NCBI GenBank assembly: GCA_903862415.1
Contig: CAIOYD010000057.1
Coordinates: forward strand, 1 to 64,000
Origin: an uncultured Oxalobacteraceae bacterium
Lineage (GTDB): Bacteria > Pseudomonadota > Gammaproteobacteria > Burkholderiales > Burkholderiaceae_D
Direction: 5' to 3'
Length of the DNA: 64,000 nucleotides
Numbering within the stretch: the stretch's first letter is position 1; each line of letters begins with the position of its first letter. Below, piece after piece: positions 21,573-30,744 of this stretch. Both the position numbers and the translations under genes were made by a program. The notes under the pieces were generated by a model. The model worked only from the letters and a program-made list of their open reading frames with translations, was not told where the DNA came from and made no database searches.

Positions 21573-22892
21573 ATGCAAGCGCATGAAATCGCGGAAAAAA
21601 TCAGGAATGCCGGAGTGGTTGGATCAGGTGGAGCCGGCTTTCCCACTTACGTCAAATTTTCCAGCAAGGCCGACATTTTTCTGGTCAACGGTGCCGAATG
21701 CGAACCGATGTTGAAAGTTGACCAGCAGTTGATGGCTAAATATCCGGAGCTGCTCATACGCGGCATTGAATTGGGTATGACGGCGACCGGTGCAACCGAA
21801 GGTGTGATTTGTCTCAAGGAAAAATACAAGGAAGCTATTGCGGCGTTAACGCCGCTGTTGAACGATCACATTCGGATTCATATTTTGAAGGATGTCTATC
21901 CGGCCGGTGACGAAGTGATCACGATCTGGATGGCAACTGGCAGACGGGTGCCGCCCGGTGCAATACCGATCAGCATTGGCGTGGTCGTCAATAACCCGTT
22001 GACCCTGATCAACGTGGCCCGTGCGGTGGATGAGGGGATGCCCGTTATCACGCGCACCCTGACGATCAGTGGGGCGGTACATAAACCGTTGACAGTAACG
22101 GTGCCTATAGGAACGTCGATGGCACAGGTGTTGGCCATGGCGGGCGGGCCGACGATCGCCAATCCGGCCTATCTGAATGGCGGTCCGATGATGGGCAAGC
22201 TGTTTGACGATATCAATGCTCCCGTCACCAAAACAACCGGAGGATTGCTGGTTTTTCCGGCAGATCACATCTTGATCAAACGCCGCACGATCAGCCTGGA
22301 ACATGTCATCAAGGTCGCTAAAGCGACCTGTGATCAATGTAGTTTATGCACCGACCTGTGTCCGCGCCATTTCATCGGTCATGAGTTGCCGCCACATCTG
22401 ATCGTGCGTTCCGTTATCTATGACGATACCAACAAGCCGTCCACGCTATTGTCCGCATTGACCTGTTCGGAATGCGCCATTTGCGAGGCCTACGCCTGTC
22501 CCGTTGATATTTCACCAATGCGACTGAACGTGGCCATCAAGGAAAAGCTGCGTGCCGAGAGCGCGCGTTATGAGGGTGAGCTTTATCCGGCAGATCCTAT
22601 GGCAGAGCATCGGTTAATTCCGTCCACGCAGCTGGTTGGCCGAATAGCAGTCCGTCCCTATGTTTTGGATGCGCCATTGATTGAAGATGGCTGGGAGCCG
22701 GACAGCGTTACCCTGCCTTTATCTCAACATATCGGTACGCCTGCCAAACCAATAGTGAGCGTAGGTGATCGGGTGCGTTCAGGCCAGTTGATCGCGACCG
22801 TCTCACCGGATGATCTGGGTGTTCCATTACACGCAAGTATCAATGGTCACGTGACAGCAGTGACTGCCCATGCCATTTCAATTTCAACATAA
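21573..22892 (+). CDS. pduS: PduS-like flavin/Fe-S cobalamin reductase (RnfC-like), copy 1
   Basis: VVGSGGAGFPTYVKF; ferredoxin-type CDQCSLCTDLCPRH and CSECAICEAYACP clusters. Confidence 0.85.
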   Translation: MQAHEIAEKIRNAGVVGSGGAGFPTYVKFSSKADIFLVNGAECEPMLKVDQQLMAKYPELLIRGIELGMTATGATEGVICLKEKYKEAIAALTPLLNDHIRIHILKDVYPAGDEVITIWMATGRRVPPGAIPISIGVVVNNPLTLINVARAVDEGMPVITRTLTISGAVHKPLTVTVPIGTSMAQVLAMAGGPTIANPAYLNGGPMMGKLFDDINAPVTKTTGGLLVFPADHILIKRRTISLEHVIKVAKATCDQCSLCTDLCPRHFIGHELPPHLIVRSVIYDDTNKPSTLLSALTCSECAICEAYACPVDISPMRLNVAIKEKLRAESARYEGELYPADPMAEHRLIPSTQLVGRIAVRPYVLDAPLIEDGWEPDSVTLPLSQHIGTPAKPIVSVGDRVRSGQLIATVSPDDLGVPLHASINGHVTAVTAHAISIST

Positions 22893-22907
22893 TCAAGGAT
22901 TAATTTT

Positions 22908-23453
22908 ATGCATTCCATCGGTTTGATCGAAACCAGCAGCATCGCCAAGGGCATTGAAGTTGGCGACATTATGGCCAAAACCGCCGACATCACGATTCTT
23001 GTGACTAAAACGATTTGCCCCGGTAAATATATCGTCATGGTAGGCGGTGATGTGGCTGCCGTAGAGGCGGCGGTGAATCAGGGTGAAATTGTCGGCGGAT
23101 CGACTGTCGTTGATAAGTTTCTGATTCCAAATATTCACGCCTCCATTTTGCCGGCAATCAGTGGTGCGACTTCGGCTGACTATTCGGGGGCTTTGGGTGT
23201 ATTGGAAACATACACGGTTGCCACCATGGTTGATTCAGCTGACGCGGCATTAAAGGCCGCTAACGTGACCTGCCTGCGACTGCATTTGGCCTTTGGAATC
23301 GGCGGCAAGTGTTACGGATTATTTACCGGCGACGTGGCGTCAGTCGAGGCAGCCATTAAAGTCGGTGCGGATTTGGCTGGTAGCAAGGGAATGTTGGTGC
23401 AGTACGTGGTGATTCCAAGACCGCATGCTGAAATGATTAAACACTTGCTGTGA
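22908..23453 (+). CDS. pduT: PduT-like tandem-BMC Fe-S shell protein
   Basis: 181 aa, two BMC domains; KTICPGKY (Fe-S Cys ligand of PduT) and FGIGGKCYG. Confidence 0.88.
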   Translation: MHSIGLIETSSIAKGIEVGDIMAKTADITILVTKTICPGKYIVMVGGDVAAVEAAVNQGEIVGGSTVVDKFLIPNIHASILPAISGATSADYSGALGVLETYTVATMVDSADAALKAANVTCLRLHLAFGIGGKCYGLFTGDVASVEAAIKVGADLAGSKGMLVQYVVIPRPHAEMIKHLL

Positions 23454-23515
23454 TAGGGCTGATCGCTAAAGTGGAACATAAGCAGAACATAAATAGAACA
23501 TAAGCGGAACATATA

Positions 23516-24841
23516 ATGTTGAATATCATCGCCGATAAAATCAGACAGGCAGGCGTAGTCGGATCGGGCGGAGCCGGATTTCCTACCTATGTGAAATTTG
23601 CCAGTAAAGCGGAGATTTTTTTGGTGAATGGCGCGGAGTGCGAGCCAATGTTAAAGGTGGATCAGCAACTCATGGCCAACTATCCGGAGCAGCTGATTCG
23701 CGGCATAGAACTGGGAATGGAAGCGACAGGCGCCACCAAAGGTATTATCTGCCTGAAGGCCAAGTACAAGGCTGCTATTGCGGCTTTGCAGCCCTTGTTG
23801 AATGCACGTATCCGCATCCATATTTTGAAGGACGTGTATCCTGCCGGGGATGAAGTAATCACGATCTGGATGGCTACCGGGCGGCGTGTGCCTCCGGGCG
23901 ATATTCCGATCAGCATAGGCGTAGTGGTCAATAATCCACTGACTTTAATAAACGTGGCACGTGCCGTGGATGATGCTATGCCGGTTATTACGCGCACTCT
24001 GACGGTCAGTGGAGCAGTGCATAAACCGATCACGGTTACTGTGCCGATCGGAACATCGATGGCTGCCGTGCTGGTGATGGCCGGTGGCGCTACTATTGCT
24101 GATCCGGCCTATCTGAACGGCGGACCGATGATGGGCAAACTGATTACCGATACGCTGTCCAAAACTCCGGTCACCAAAACCACGGGCGGTTTGCTGGTTT
24201 TGCCGGGAGATCATATTTTAATCAGACGGCGCACGACCAGTATCGAACAAATCATGCGCGTGGCCGAAACCAACTGCGTGCAATGTAATCTGTGTACAGA
24301 CCTGTGCCCCAGACATATTATCGGCCACGAATTACCTCCGCACCTGCTGGTTCGTTCCAGTAATTTTAACAATATCGGTCTACCGGCAGTGCGTCTTTCA
24401 GCATTAACCTGTTCTGAATGCGCCGTCTGCGAGGCCTATGCCTGTCCGGTGGATATTTCGCCTATGCAGTTAAATGTTGCCTATAAGGCCGAACTACGAA
24501 AGCAGGGCCTGCGCTACGAAGGCACGCTGCGGCCTCTGGATGCTCTGGCCGACAGTCGCCTGATTCCATCGATGCGTATCATCGAACGCAATGCCATTGG
24601 CCACTACATTCTTGACGCACCGCTGATTGAAACCGACTGGCAACCGGATAGTGTCAATTTGCCGTTGCGTCAACATATCGGGGTTGCTGCATCTCCTATT
24701 GTCAGTATTGGGGAAGCAGTAGTCGCCAGACAGCTGATTGCCACTATCCCTTCGGGTGCGCTGGGTGTTCCCTTGCACGCCAGCATATCGGGTGTGGTGA
24801 CGGAGGTCTCTGAAGAACACATCACGATAGAAAGACGCTGA
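23516..24841 (+). CDS. PduS-like flavin/Fe-S cobalamin reductase, copy 2
   Basis: Paralogue of 21573-22892 along its full length; CVQCNLCTDLCPRH and CSECAVCEAYACP clusters intact. Confidence 0.85.
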   Translation: MLNIIADKIRQAGVVGSGGAGFPTYVKFASKAEIFLVNGAECEPMLKVDQQLMANYPEQLIRGIELGMEATGATKGIICLKAKYKAAIAALQPLLNARIRIHILKDVYPAGDEVITIWMATGRRVPPGDIPISIGVVVNNPLTLINVARAVDDAMPVITRTLTVSGAVHKPITVTVPIGTSMAAVLVMAGGATIADPAYLNGGPMMGKLITDTLSKTPVTKTTGGLLVLPGDHILIRRRTTSIEQIMRVAETNCVQCNLCTDLCPRHIIGHELPPHLLVRSSNFNNIGLPAVRLSALTCSECAVCEAYACPVDISPMQLNVAYKAELRKQGLRYEGTLRPLDALADSRLIPSMRIIERNAIGHYILDAPLIETDWQPDSVNLPLRQHIGVAASPIVSIGEAVVARQLIATIPSGALGVPLHASISGVVTEVSEEHITIERR

Positions 24842-25409
24842 TTAAGCAGTGTTTGCCCTCAGCCAGGAGTTGGGTGATGATGCGCTTCATATTGTCGGAA
24901 GTGATGTGGTTCAAATTCACCTATCCATCAAAATTTCAATGTAAGACAGCCTGAAACGTACACAAAACCGCTTTTGCTAAGTTTGAAAGTCGACAGAAAC
25001 GATTCGTAGCGGGTCGTGGAATTCTGTCATGGGTGCGCGCGGGAGTGATAGTTTCTGAGGATAGTAACTAATTAGGAAATTAAATTGCAAAAAATTGCCT
25101 CGGGTAAATAATTTATTTCAACATACTCTGCCCAGCCTATATTCAATTCTGAACTATTCGTTTAACCTTGATCGGGAACTTCTAAATTTCAGCACGATGT
25201 TTTGGGATGGTTAGTGGGTCAGGTCAAGCGACATGCCCAGAACAAGGAATGTAGTAGTACAACTGTCAATGCATAACGATGGATCGGCGCTAGTGCTTAG
25301 TATCTAGTCAGACTTAATTCCGAAATCGGCGTAATTCGGTTGGCCGAATCAGGGATTGGCGCCTTCCTCGACTATTGCATCTGAACCTTTAGATTTTAAG
25401 GAGTCAACC

Positions 25410-26210
25410 ATGAGTCATCCACTCAAACTTTTAAACACAAATCCGGCTTGGCCGTCGTTCACTGGTCAGGCAACTTTCATTGGATCTTCACCTAGTCAAC
25501 TTGTACATGTTTATGTGGACTCCACACTTGGGGTAGATGGAACACAGAATGCAAAGAATCTTATCGCTGATTCGGATCGAGTTCTTGGTATCAATCAAAA
25601 GATATTTGCTGTTCCGTCTCAATCGGTGAACGTTTTAATTTATGCCATAGGCGGAAAAACGGATGGGACAGGTGGTGCGGATCACGCTGCCTGTGATTTC
25701 CTGACTGGTGGCAACATCGAGGTATGCGCATCTTTTGGTAATCCGGCTCGTGTGAGTGCATTATTTGAGGCGGAATATAGCGAATGCTGCATGAATGGAA
25801 ATCTGTGCGGAGTGAGTACCGGTGAAGCGCTTTCACGGTGGTGCGCCACCGTGGTGAGTGGCAATGCACTGGCCGATTTCGCAACCGCGCCTTATTGGTT
25901 TAAGAATGGCATGCCGGACTTTGTGACAAAAACGGATAATACCGATCAGAACGGTCTTAGCACCGGATGCGCAATGGCATTCATATCCTGGCTGCGGTCA
26001 CTAGGCTTCGATCTCGATAAGATCGCGCCCGCCATGGTTGCGTTGGGTGCAAAAGGCGCGCTGGTTTATACCATGGCCATTATATCTACCACGGCCAAGA
26101 TGTCAATCATGGCCATGATATATATCTTGGCCATGTTATTTATCGCTCCATTAATCTATCTTGACGGCTGCGGAGAGTCGATGCAGATTTCATTGAACCC
26201 CACACATTAG
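25410..26210 (+). CDS. Hypothetical protein, probably 3'-frameshifted
   Basis: GGKTDGTGGADHAACDF, IEVCASFGNPARVSALFEAEYSECCMNGNLCGVSTGEALSRWCA; the C-terminus becomes low-complexity in this frame. Confidence 0.5.
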   Translation: MSHPLKLLNTNPAWPSFTGQATFIGSSPSQLVHVYVDSTLGVDGTQNAKNLIADSDRVLGINQKIFAVPSQSVNVLIYAIGGKTDGTGGADHAACDFLTGGNIEVCASFGNPARVSALFEAEYSECCMNGNLCGVSTGEALSRWCATVVSGNALADFATAPYWFKNGMPDFVTKTDNTDQNGLSTGCAMAFISWLRSLGFDLDKIAPAMVALGAKGALVYTMAIISTTAKMSIMAMIYILAMLFIAPLIYLDGCGESMQISLNPTH

Positions 26211-26683
26211 CTCGGTCAAAATTGTCAATCCAACCCATCCAACGCTTTAATAAATTAATAATAATGTTGATCTTCATTAAATAGTCTTGAAGACAGAAAA
26301 TTCCCCAGTCTTTCATGTAGTCAAAATTTAACAGATGCGTCAGTCGGCGTATGTGCCGCACAAAAAATGGCGAATTAGAGACAATCAGATAAAAAATATT
26401 TACAGATTTCTTTAGATTCCTTCCGATTCTTTTTGAGTGCTCTTCAATTCTTTTCAATTTCCCTTAAATCATTTCAATTCAATCTGATTCTTTATGAATC
26501 ACTGAGAACCTTTTTGAATTTTTCGACATTTTTATCTATTTAAAGACCGTGTTAGCATGAAATGACTGGATAAGAAAGAAGTTACAAGTTGGCTGTTGTC
26601 ATACACATAGCTGCGCAATGTGCCTGACAGCAGACGGGGAATTGCTCGGCGGCTGCGCCTTCTCTCAATATCCCCTCAACTTG

Positions 26684-26703
26684 CGAGGGTGCTGCCGCCC
26701 TCG
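26684..26703. other. Candidate oriT-type inverted repeat upstream of the mobilisation genes
   Basis: CGAGGG-TGCTGCCG-CCCTCG located 54 bp upstream of the MobC-like ORF. Confidence 0.3.
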
Positions 26704-26756
26704 ACCAGGCAAAGCAAAGTTGCGTCAAAGCATTCAATTAATTAACTGGAGCACGT

Positions 26757-27068
26757 ATGGTTTTTAAAACAAAAGGGACGTCACCTTTAACAGCCAGGGT
26801 GAACTTGCGGCTCCTCCCAGACGAGCATGAACAACTAAAAAGCGATGCCCATTCCGCCGGGATCTGCCTTAGTGAAATAGTGCGAAGCCGTTATTTTGGT
26901 AAAAAGATAACGGCCAAAGTTGATCAGGAAATGATCAGAGAATTGCGCAGGGTTGGTGGTTTGTTGAAAGCGGTGCATGTCGAAAGCGCCGGTGCATATT
27001 CAAAACAAACTGCAGATGCTCTGGTGCAGCTTGGTCAAGTAATCGACCAACTGGCAAAAGGAAAATGA
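26757..27068 (+). CDS. MobC-like relaxosome accessory protein
   Basis: LTARVNLRLLPDEHEQLKSDAHSAGICLSEIVRSRYFG (RHH) immediately upstream of the relaxase. Confidence 0.75.
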   Translation: MVFKTKGTSPLTARVNLRLLPDEHEQLKSDAHSAGICLSEIVRSRYFGKKITAKVDQEMIRELRRVGGLLKAVHVESAGAYSKQTADALVQLGQVIDQLAKGK

Positions 27069-27069
27069 C

Positions 27070-29331
27070 GTGGGCATTTGCAAAAGGATTCCGACTACAA
27101 CAGGCGGCGATAAAACTGCCCGTACTGTGAACTTGGTTAATTACATAACAACGCCAGAATTAAGCAATGGTGATGAAAAATGTATTTATTCGGGAGCCGT
27201 GAATTTTATTAGTAATAGTAAAGCGGGACAGATCGCGGAAATGATTTCGCTCGCCCAGGAATCCGTCCACAGCAAAGACCCGGTAGATCATTGGATGATT
27301 TCACTTCATGACGATGAAAAATTTTCAGAAGAACAAGCCAAGGAAGCCGTTGCTATTTTCATGCGACATGCGGGATTAGAAGCGCACCAATGTATTTGGG
27401 GTGTGCATGACGATACCAACAACCGTCATATCCACCTTGCGATCAATCGTGTGCATCCATATACCCAAAAAGTTGCAAAGATCAACAACGGGTTTAACAA
27501 AGAGGCAGGGCAGCAGATCATCGCTTTGATCGAGCATGCTCAAGGTTGGCAATCCGAGAAGGGCGCTAGATATACCGTCACCGATGGACAGCCGGTTATG
27601 AATCAAAAAGCACGGCAAATCAAAAAAGAGCGAATTGAAGGCACCTCAACCGAACCCATTCAACCAACATCAGGGGAACGAGATGTAGAAGTTCAAACGG
27701 GTGACAAATCCGCGTTGCGAATCGCCCAGGAGTTAGCTATTCCGATTGTTCTCAGGGCAAATTCATGGGAAGAATTGCACAAAGGACTTAACGAGGTTGG
27801 ACTCGAATACCAAAAAAATGGCAGTGGCGCGGTTATCTTGGTTGGTGATATTGCCATTGGTTCGAGCAAGGTTTTTTACAATCGGCGCAATGGCAACTTT
27901 TCTAACCTGCAAAAAAAATTAGGTCCATTCCGGCCAAGCACGCAAATTAAAGTACTTGTGCCGGATTTCAGTCATTTGACACAAACACAAATCGATAAAG
28001 GAGTTGATCATGTCCTCAGACAAAGCTTCGACAAAGGAATCCCACCCGACCACATCATTCGTGCTGAACAACATCGCAGAAGGGCTGCGGCCAACCGAGA
28101 CAGTCGCGTGCATGAACTGTCCAATGGCAGTTTGGATGCAAGTCGATCAGCCATTGGAGGCGTATTGCCGGACACTTTACCGGGTGGTCTGGGAAACCAG
28201 CAAGCCGGGAAAAATCAGGATGTGCGACGCACCGGAACAGGCAAGGCTGGTAGTGGAAGTGGAAAATTCTTAAACCAGCCGCTGAAAGCAAATCAAAAGG
28301 GCTGGACTGTTTACAAAACTTTTCGCGATGAACATAGTAAGGCTAAAGAGTCCGAAAAAATCGAAATGCGGAAGCGGCACGATGCAGAAAAAAATGAACT
28401 CAAAAGCAAACATAAAAATCAGCGAGCTGAATTATTGAAGGGAAACTGGACAGGGAAGGGCGACCAGCGGAATCACCGCCAGAGTGCTATCGCCGTAGAA
28501 CAAGCAGTCGAAAAGTTGGTTTTACAGGAGCAGCACCGAGCAGAACGTGAAGCACTGAGAGCGAAATATAGACCTATATCATCATATAAAAATTGGCTAA
28601 ACCTGCCTCTCATCATGGCTGAAATAGATCAGCCCAAAGTACAAATTCCGGCCCTGGCCGCAATGATGAGATCACTTTCACGAAAAGAAGAAGGGCGTCA
28701 CATTACCTATTCGGATGCCAATGGAAATAAGCTGTTTCGTGACGAGGGGAGAATCATTAAGATTTTGGATTTGCGTTCTGACGATGGCATCGCTGTCGCA
28801 TTAGTAATTGCACAGCAAAAATTTGGGATGGTGCTCACTTTGAGTGGGAGTGATGCATTTCAGCGTGATTGTGTCCGGGTTGCCGTGAGCAATAAGCTGA
28901 CCTGTCGTTTTGCTGATCCTGCTCTCGAAGCATTGCGTCTTAAATTACAGGCCGAAGAGCGCCAGGTATGGCTCAAACAACCTGTGCAACCGGCACAAGC
29001 ACCAGGAATGCCTGAAGCAGTTTCAGCGCAAATTCCTGCTGGTGAGGAGCGCATTGAAGTTAAACCACAGTCAAACGCCGTCGATGAATTGATCGCTCGA
29101 TTTAAACCTGTGCGTGAGGCTACAAAAGAGGAAGCAAAGCATGCTTTGGTCGTCGCCTTTTCTGAGGGAATGGTTATTTTTTCGGTGACTACCAACGATG
29201 CTCAACGTAACAGAATAAAAATCAATGTCACTTATCCTCTGCTACCAGGACAGTCCGTGCACGTCGGCAGGACATTAATAGAGTCTGACCGCGATCTCTC
29301 GCAAAATAAAGGTCGGGGGATTGCCGACTAA
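27070..29331 (+). CDS. Relaxase / mobilisation nuclease with a C-terminal polyvalent-type (LPD7-like) domain (GTG start)
   Basis: DTNNRHIHLAINRVHP (HxH metal motif), N-terminal VNYITTPE; C-terminal DEGRIIKILDLRSDDGIAVALVIAQQKFG. Confidence 0.85.
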   Translation: MGICKRIPTTTGGDKTARTVNLVNYITTPELSNGDEKCIYSGAVNFISNSKAGQIAEMISLAQESVHSKDPVDHWMISLHDDEKFSEEQAKEAVAIFMRHAGLEAHQCIWGVHDDTNNRHIHLAINRVHPYTQKVAKINNGFNKEAGQQIIALIEHAQGWQSEKGARYTVTDGQPVMNQKARQIKKERIEGTSTEPIQPTSGERDVEVQTGDKSALRIAQELAIPIVLRANSWEELHKGLNEVGLEYQKNGSGAVILVGDIAIGSSKVFYNRRNGNFSNLQKKLGPFRPSTQIKVLVPDFSHLTQTQIDKGVDHVLRQSFDKGIPPDHIIRAEQHRRRAAANRDSRVHELSNGSLDASRSAIGGVLPDTLPGGLGNQQAGKNQDVRRTGTGKAGSGSGKFLNQPLKANQKGWTVYKTFRDEHSKAKESEKIEMRKRHDAEKNELKSKHKNQRAELLKGNWTGKGDQRNHRQSAIAVEQAVEKLVLQEQHRAEREALRAKYRPISSYKNWLNLPLIMAEIDQPKVQIPALAAMMRSLSRKEEGRHITYSDANGNKLFRDEGRIIKILDLRSDDGIAVALVIAQQKFGMVLTLSGSDAFQRDCVRVAVSNKLTCRFADPALEALRLKLQAEERQVWLKQPVQPAQAPGMPEAVSAQIPAGEERIEVKPQSNAVDELIARFKPVREATKEEAKHALVVAFSEGMVIFSVTTNDAQRNRIKINVTYPLLPGQSVHVGRTLIESDRDLSQNKGRGIAD

Positions 29332-29369
29332 ATATATATGACTACATCCACTTATTTAATTAGGATACT

Positions 29370-29648
29370 TTGATTATGGAAAATTTACAAAACCGCGAAA
29401 TTTATGGCCCACACCTTGCCATTGATATCGAAAAATTAGGCAGCATTGGAACTGACATAGCGAATCGCTGGCTGCTGGGCTGGCCGAATGCAGTAAAAAA
29501 CCTGCTGGATATCGGCACGTATCTTGATATATTGACCGCTCAGGTTGACCATGAAAAAACCGTCTTATCCAATGAGTCCGGTTTGCGTCACCTGTCGCCG
29601 AGAGAAATTTTATCTGTGTATGAAATCAGGGAAGCACCGCCATGCTAA
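29370..29648 (+). CDS. Hypothetical protein, overlapping start of the exonuclease gene
   Basis: 92-aa ORF in the operon, 8-nt overlap with the next gene. Confidence 0.5.
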   Translation: MIMENLQNREIYGPHLAIDIEKLGSIGTDIANRWLLGWPNAVKNLLDIGTYLDILTAQVDHEKTVLSNESGLRHLSPREILSVYEIREAPPC

Positions 29649-30127
29649 TTTTCATCGACACCGAATTTTCGGATTTCATTAGCACCGAGTTGATTTCAAT
29701 TGGATTAGTGAGTCAGGACGACAAAAAATTCTATGCGGAACTGCCGATAGAAAGACGCGATTGCAGCGACTTTGTAAAGGAAGAGGTATTGCCATTGCTC
29801 GGTAAAATCAAGGGCGCACAATGCACGTTGGACGAATTGAATGTGCGGTTGAGGACGTGGCTGGAACAATTCAACAATGGTGACGAACCTGTTGTTATCT
29901 GTTACGACTATGGGGGGGACTGGACGCTGTTTTTCCACGCGCTGAACAACGACGTACCAGCTTGGATCAAGGGAGTGAACATTTACAGCTATATCAACGA
30001 CTTAAAAGAAGAGCTATTTTGGATGGAAAGTAAATTAGCGCGCCATCACGCGCTACATGATGCGATGGCAAATCGATTTGCGTTTGTTATTCAACGCGCA
30101 GAGCGGGATAATTGGGGAAATAAGTAA
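29642..30127 (+). CDS. 3'-5' exonuclease-like (DEDD superfamily)
   Basis: MLIFIDTEFSDF (DxE motif), CYDYGGDWTLFFHAL, HHALHDAMANRFAF (HxxxxD motif). Confidence 0.65.
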   Translation: MLIFIDTEFSDFISTELISIGLVSQDDKKFYAELPIERRDCSDFVKEEVLPLLGKIKGAQCTLDELNVRLRTWLEQFNNGDEPVVICYDYGGDWTLFFHALNNDVPAWIKGVNIYSYINDLKEELFWMESKLARHHALHDAMANRFAFVIQRAERDNWGNK

Positions 30128-30744
30128 TGAAAATTCGACTTTTATCCGATCTGCACTTGGAGCATAAATCACTGCCTATTTCCCAGGGCGGCGAAGACGT
30201 GGTTGTTTTGGCTGGAGATATTGCCACCGGCATCAATGGCATTGAGTGGGCCAAACGCACTTTTACTGTCCCGGTCATTTATGTGGCAGGCAATCACGAA
30301 TTCTATGGACATGATTTTGATCAGTTAATCCCAGCATTGCGTAAAGCCGCCGTTGGCAGTCATGTTCATTTTTTAGAGAACGATCAAATCATTCTCGATG
30401 GCGTGCGCTTCATTGGTTCGACATTGTGGACAGACTTTAATCTTTATCGCAACGACCAGCTCGCCATGCTGCATGCTGGAAATCAGATGGAGGATTTCAC
30501 CGTCATTCTGGAAGCACAATCAGAATCAAAGCCGCAGCGGCTTAAACCGGCAAGAACCCAGAATCGCTTTCATCAATCTGTGAACTACCTGACTCAAACT
30601 TTGGACAAGCCATTTGACGGTAAAACTATCGTGGTAACGCACCATTTGCCAACCGAACAGTCCGTTCCACTCCAATTTCGTGGCAATGCCTTGAGTGCGG
30701 CATTTGCCTCAAATTTGGAAAACTTCATTCTCGATCACCTATGA
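30127..30744 (+). pseudogene. Metallophosphoesterase, C-terminally truncated
   Basis: LLSDLHLEH, VLAGDIATG, YVAGNHEFYG, VVTHHLPT present; the terminal G/W-HGH-T metal motif is missing because the ORF stops at a junction. Confidence 0.7.

Noticed and set aside
25356-25409. Upstream extension MAPSSTIASEPLDFKEST of the hypothetical protein
   Set aside because: A good start with AAGGAG upstream exists at 25410 (MSHPLKLL...).
26140-26457. Minus-strand 105-aa ORF before the mobC gene
   Set aside because: AT-rich, overlaps the end of the preceding gene and putative iterations; no recognisable motifs.
26757-30744. Integrative conjugative element
   Set aside because: No integrase, T4SS or replication genes; only mobilisation genes and cargo, so called a mobilisable-element fragment.
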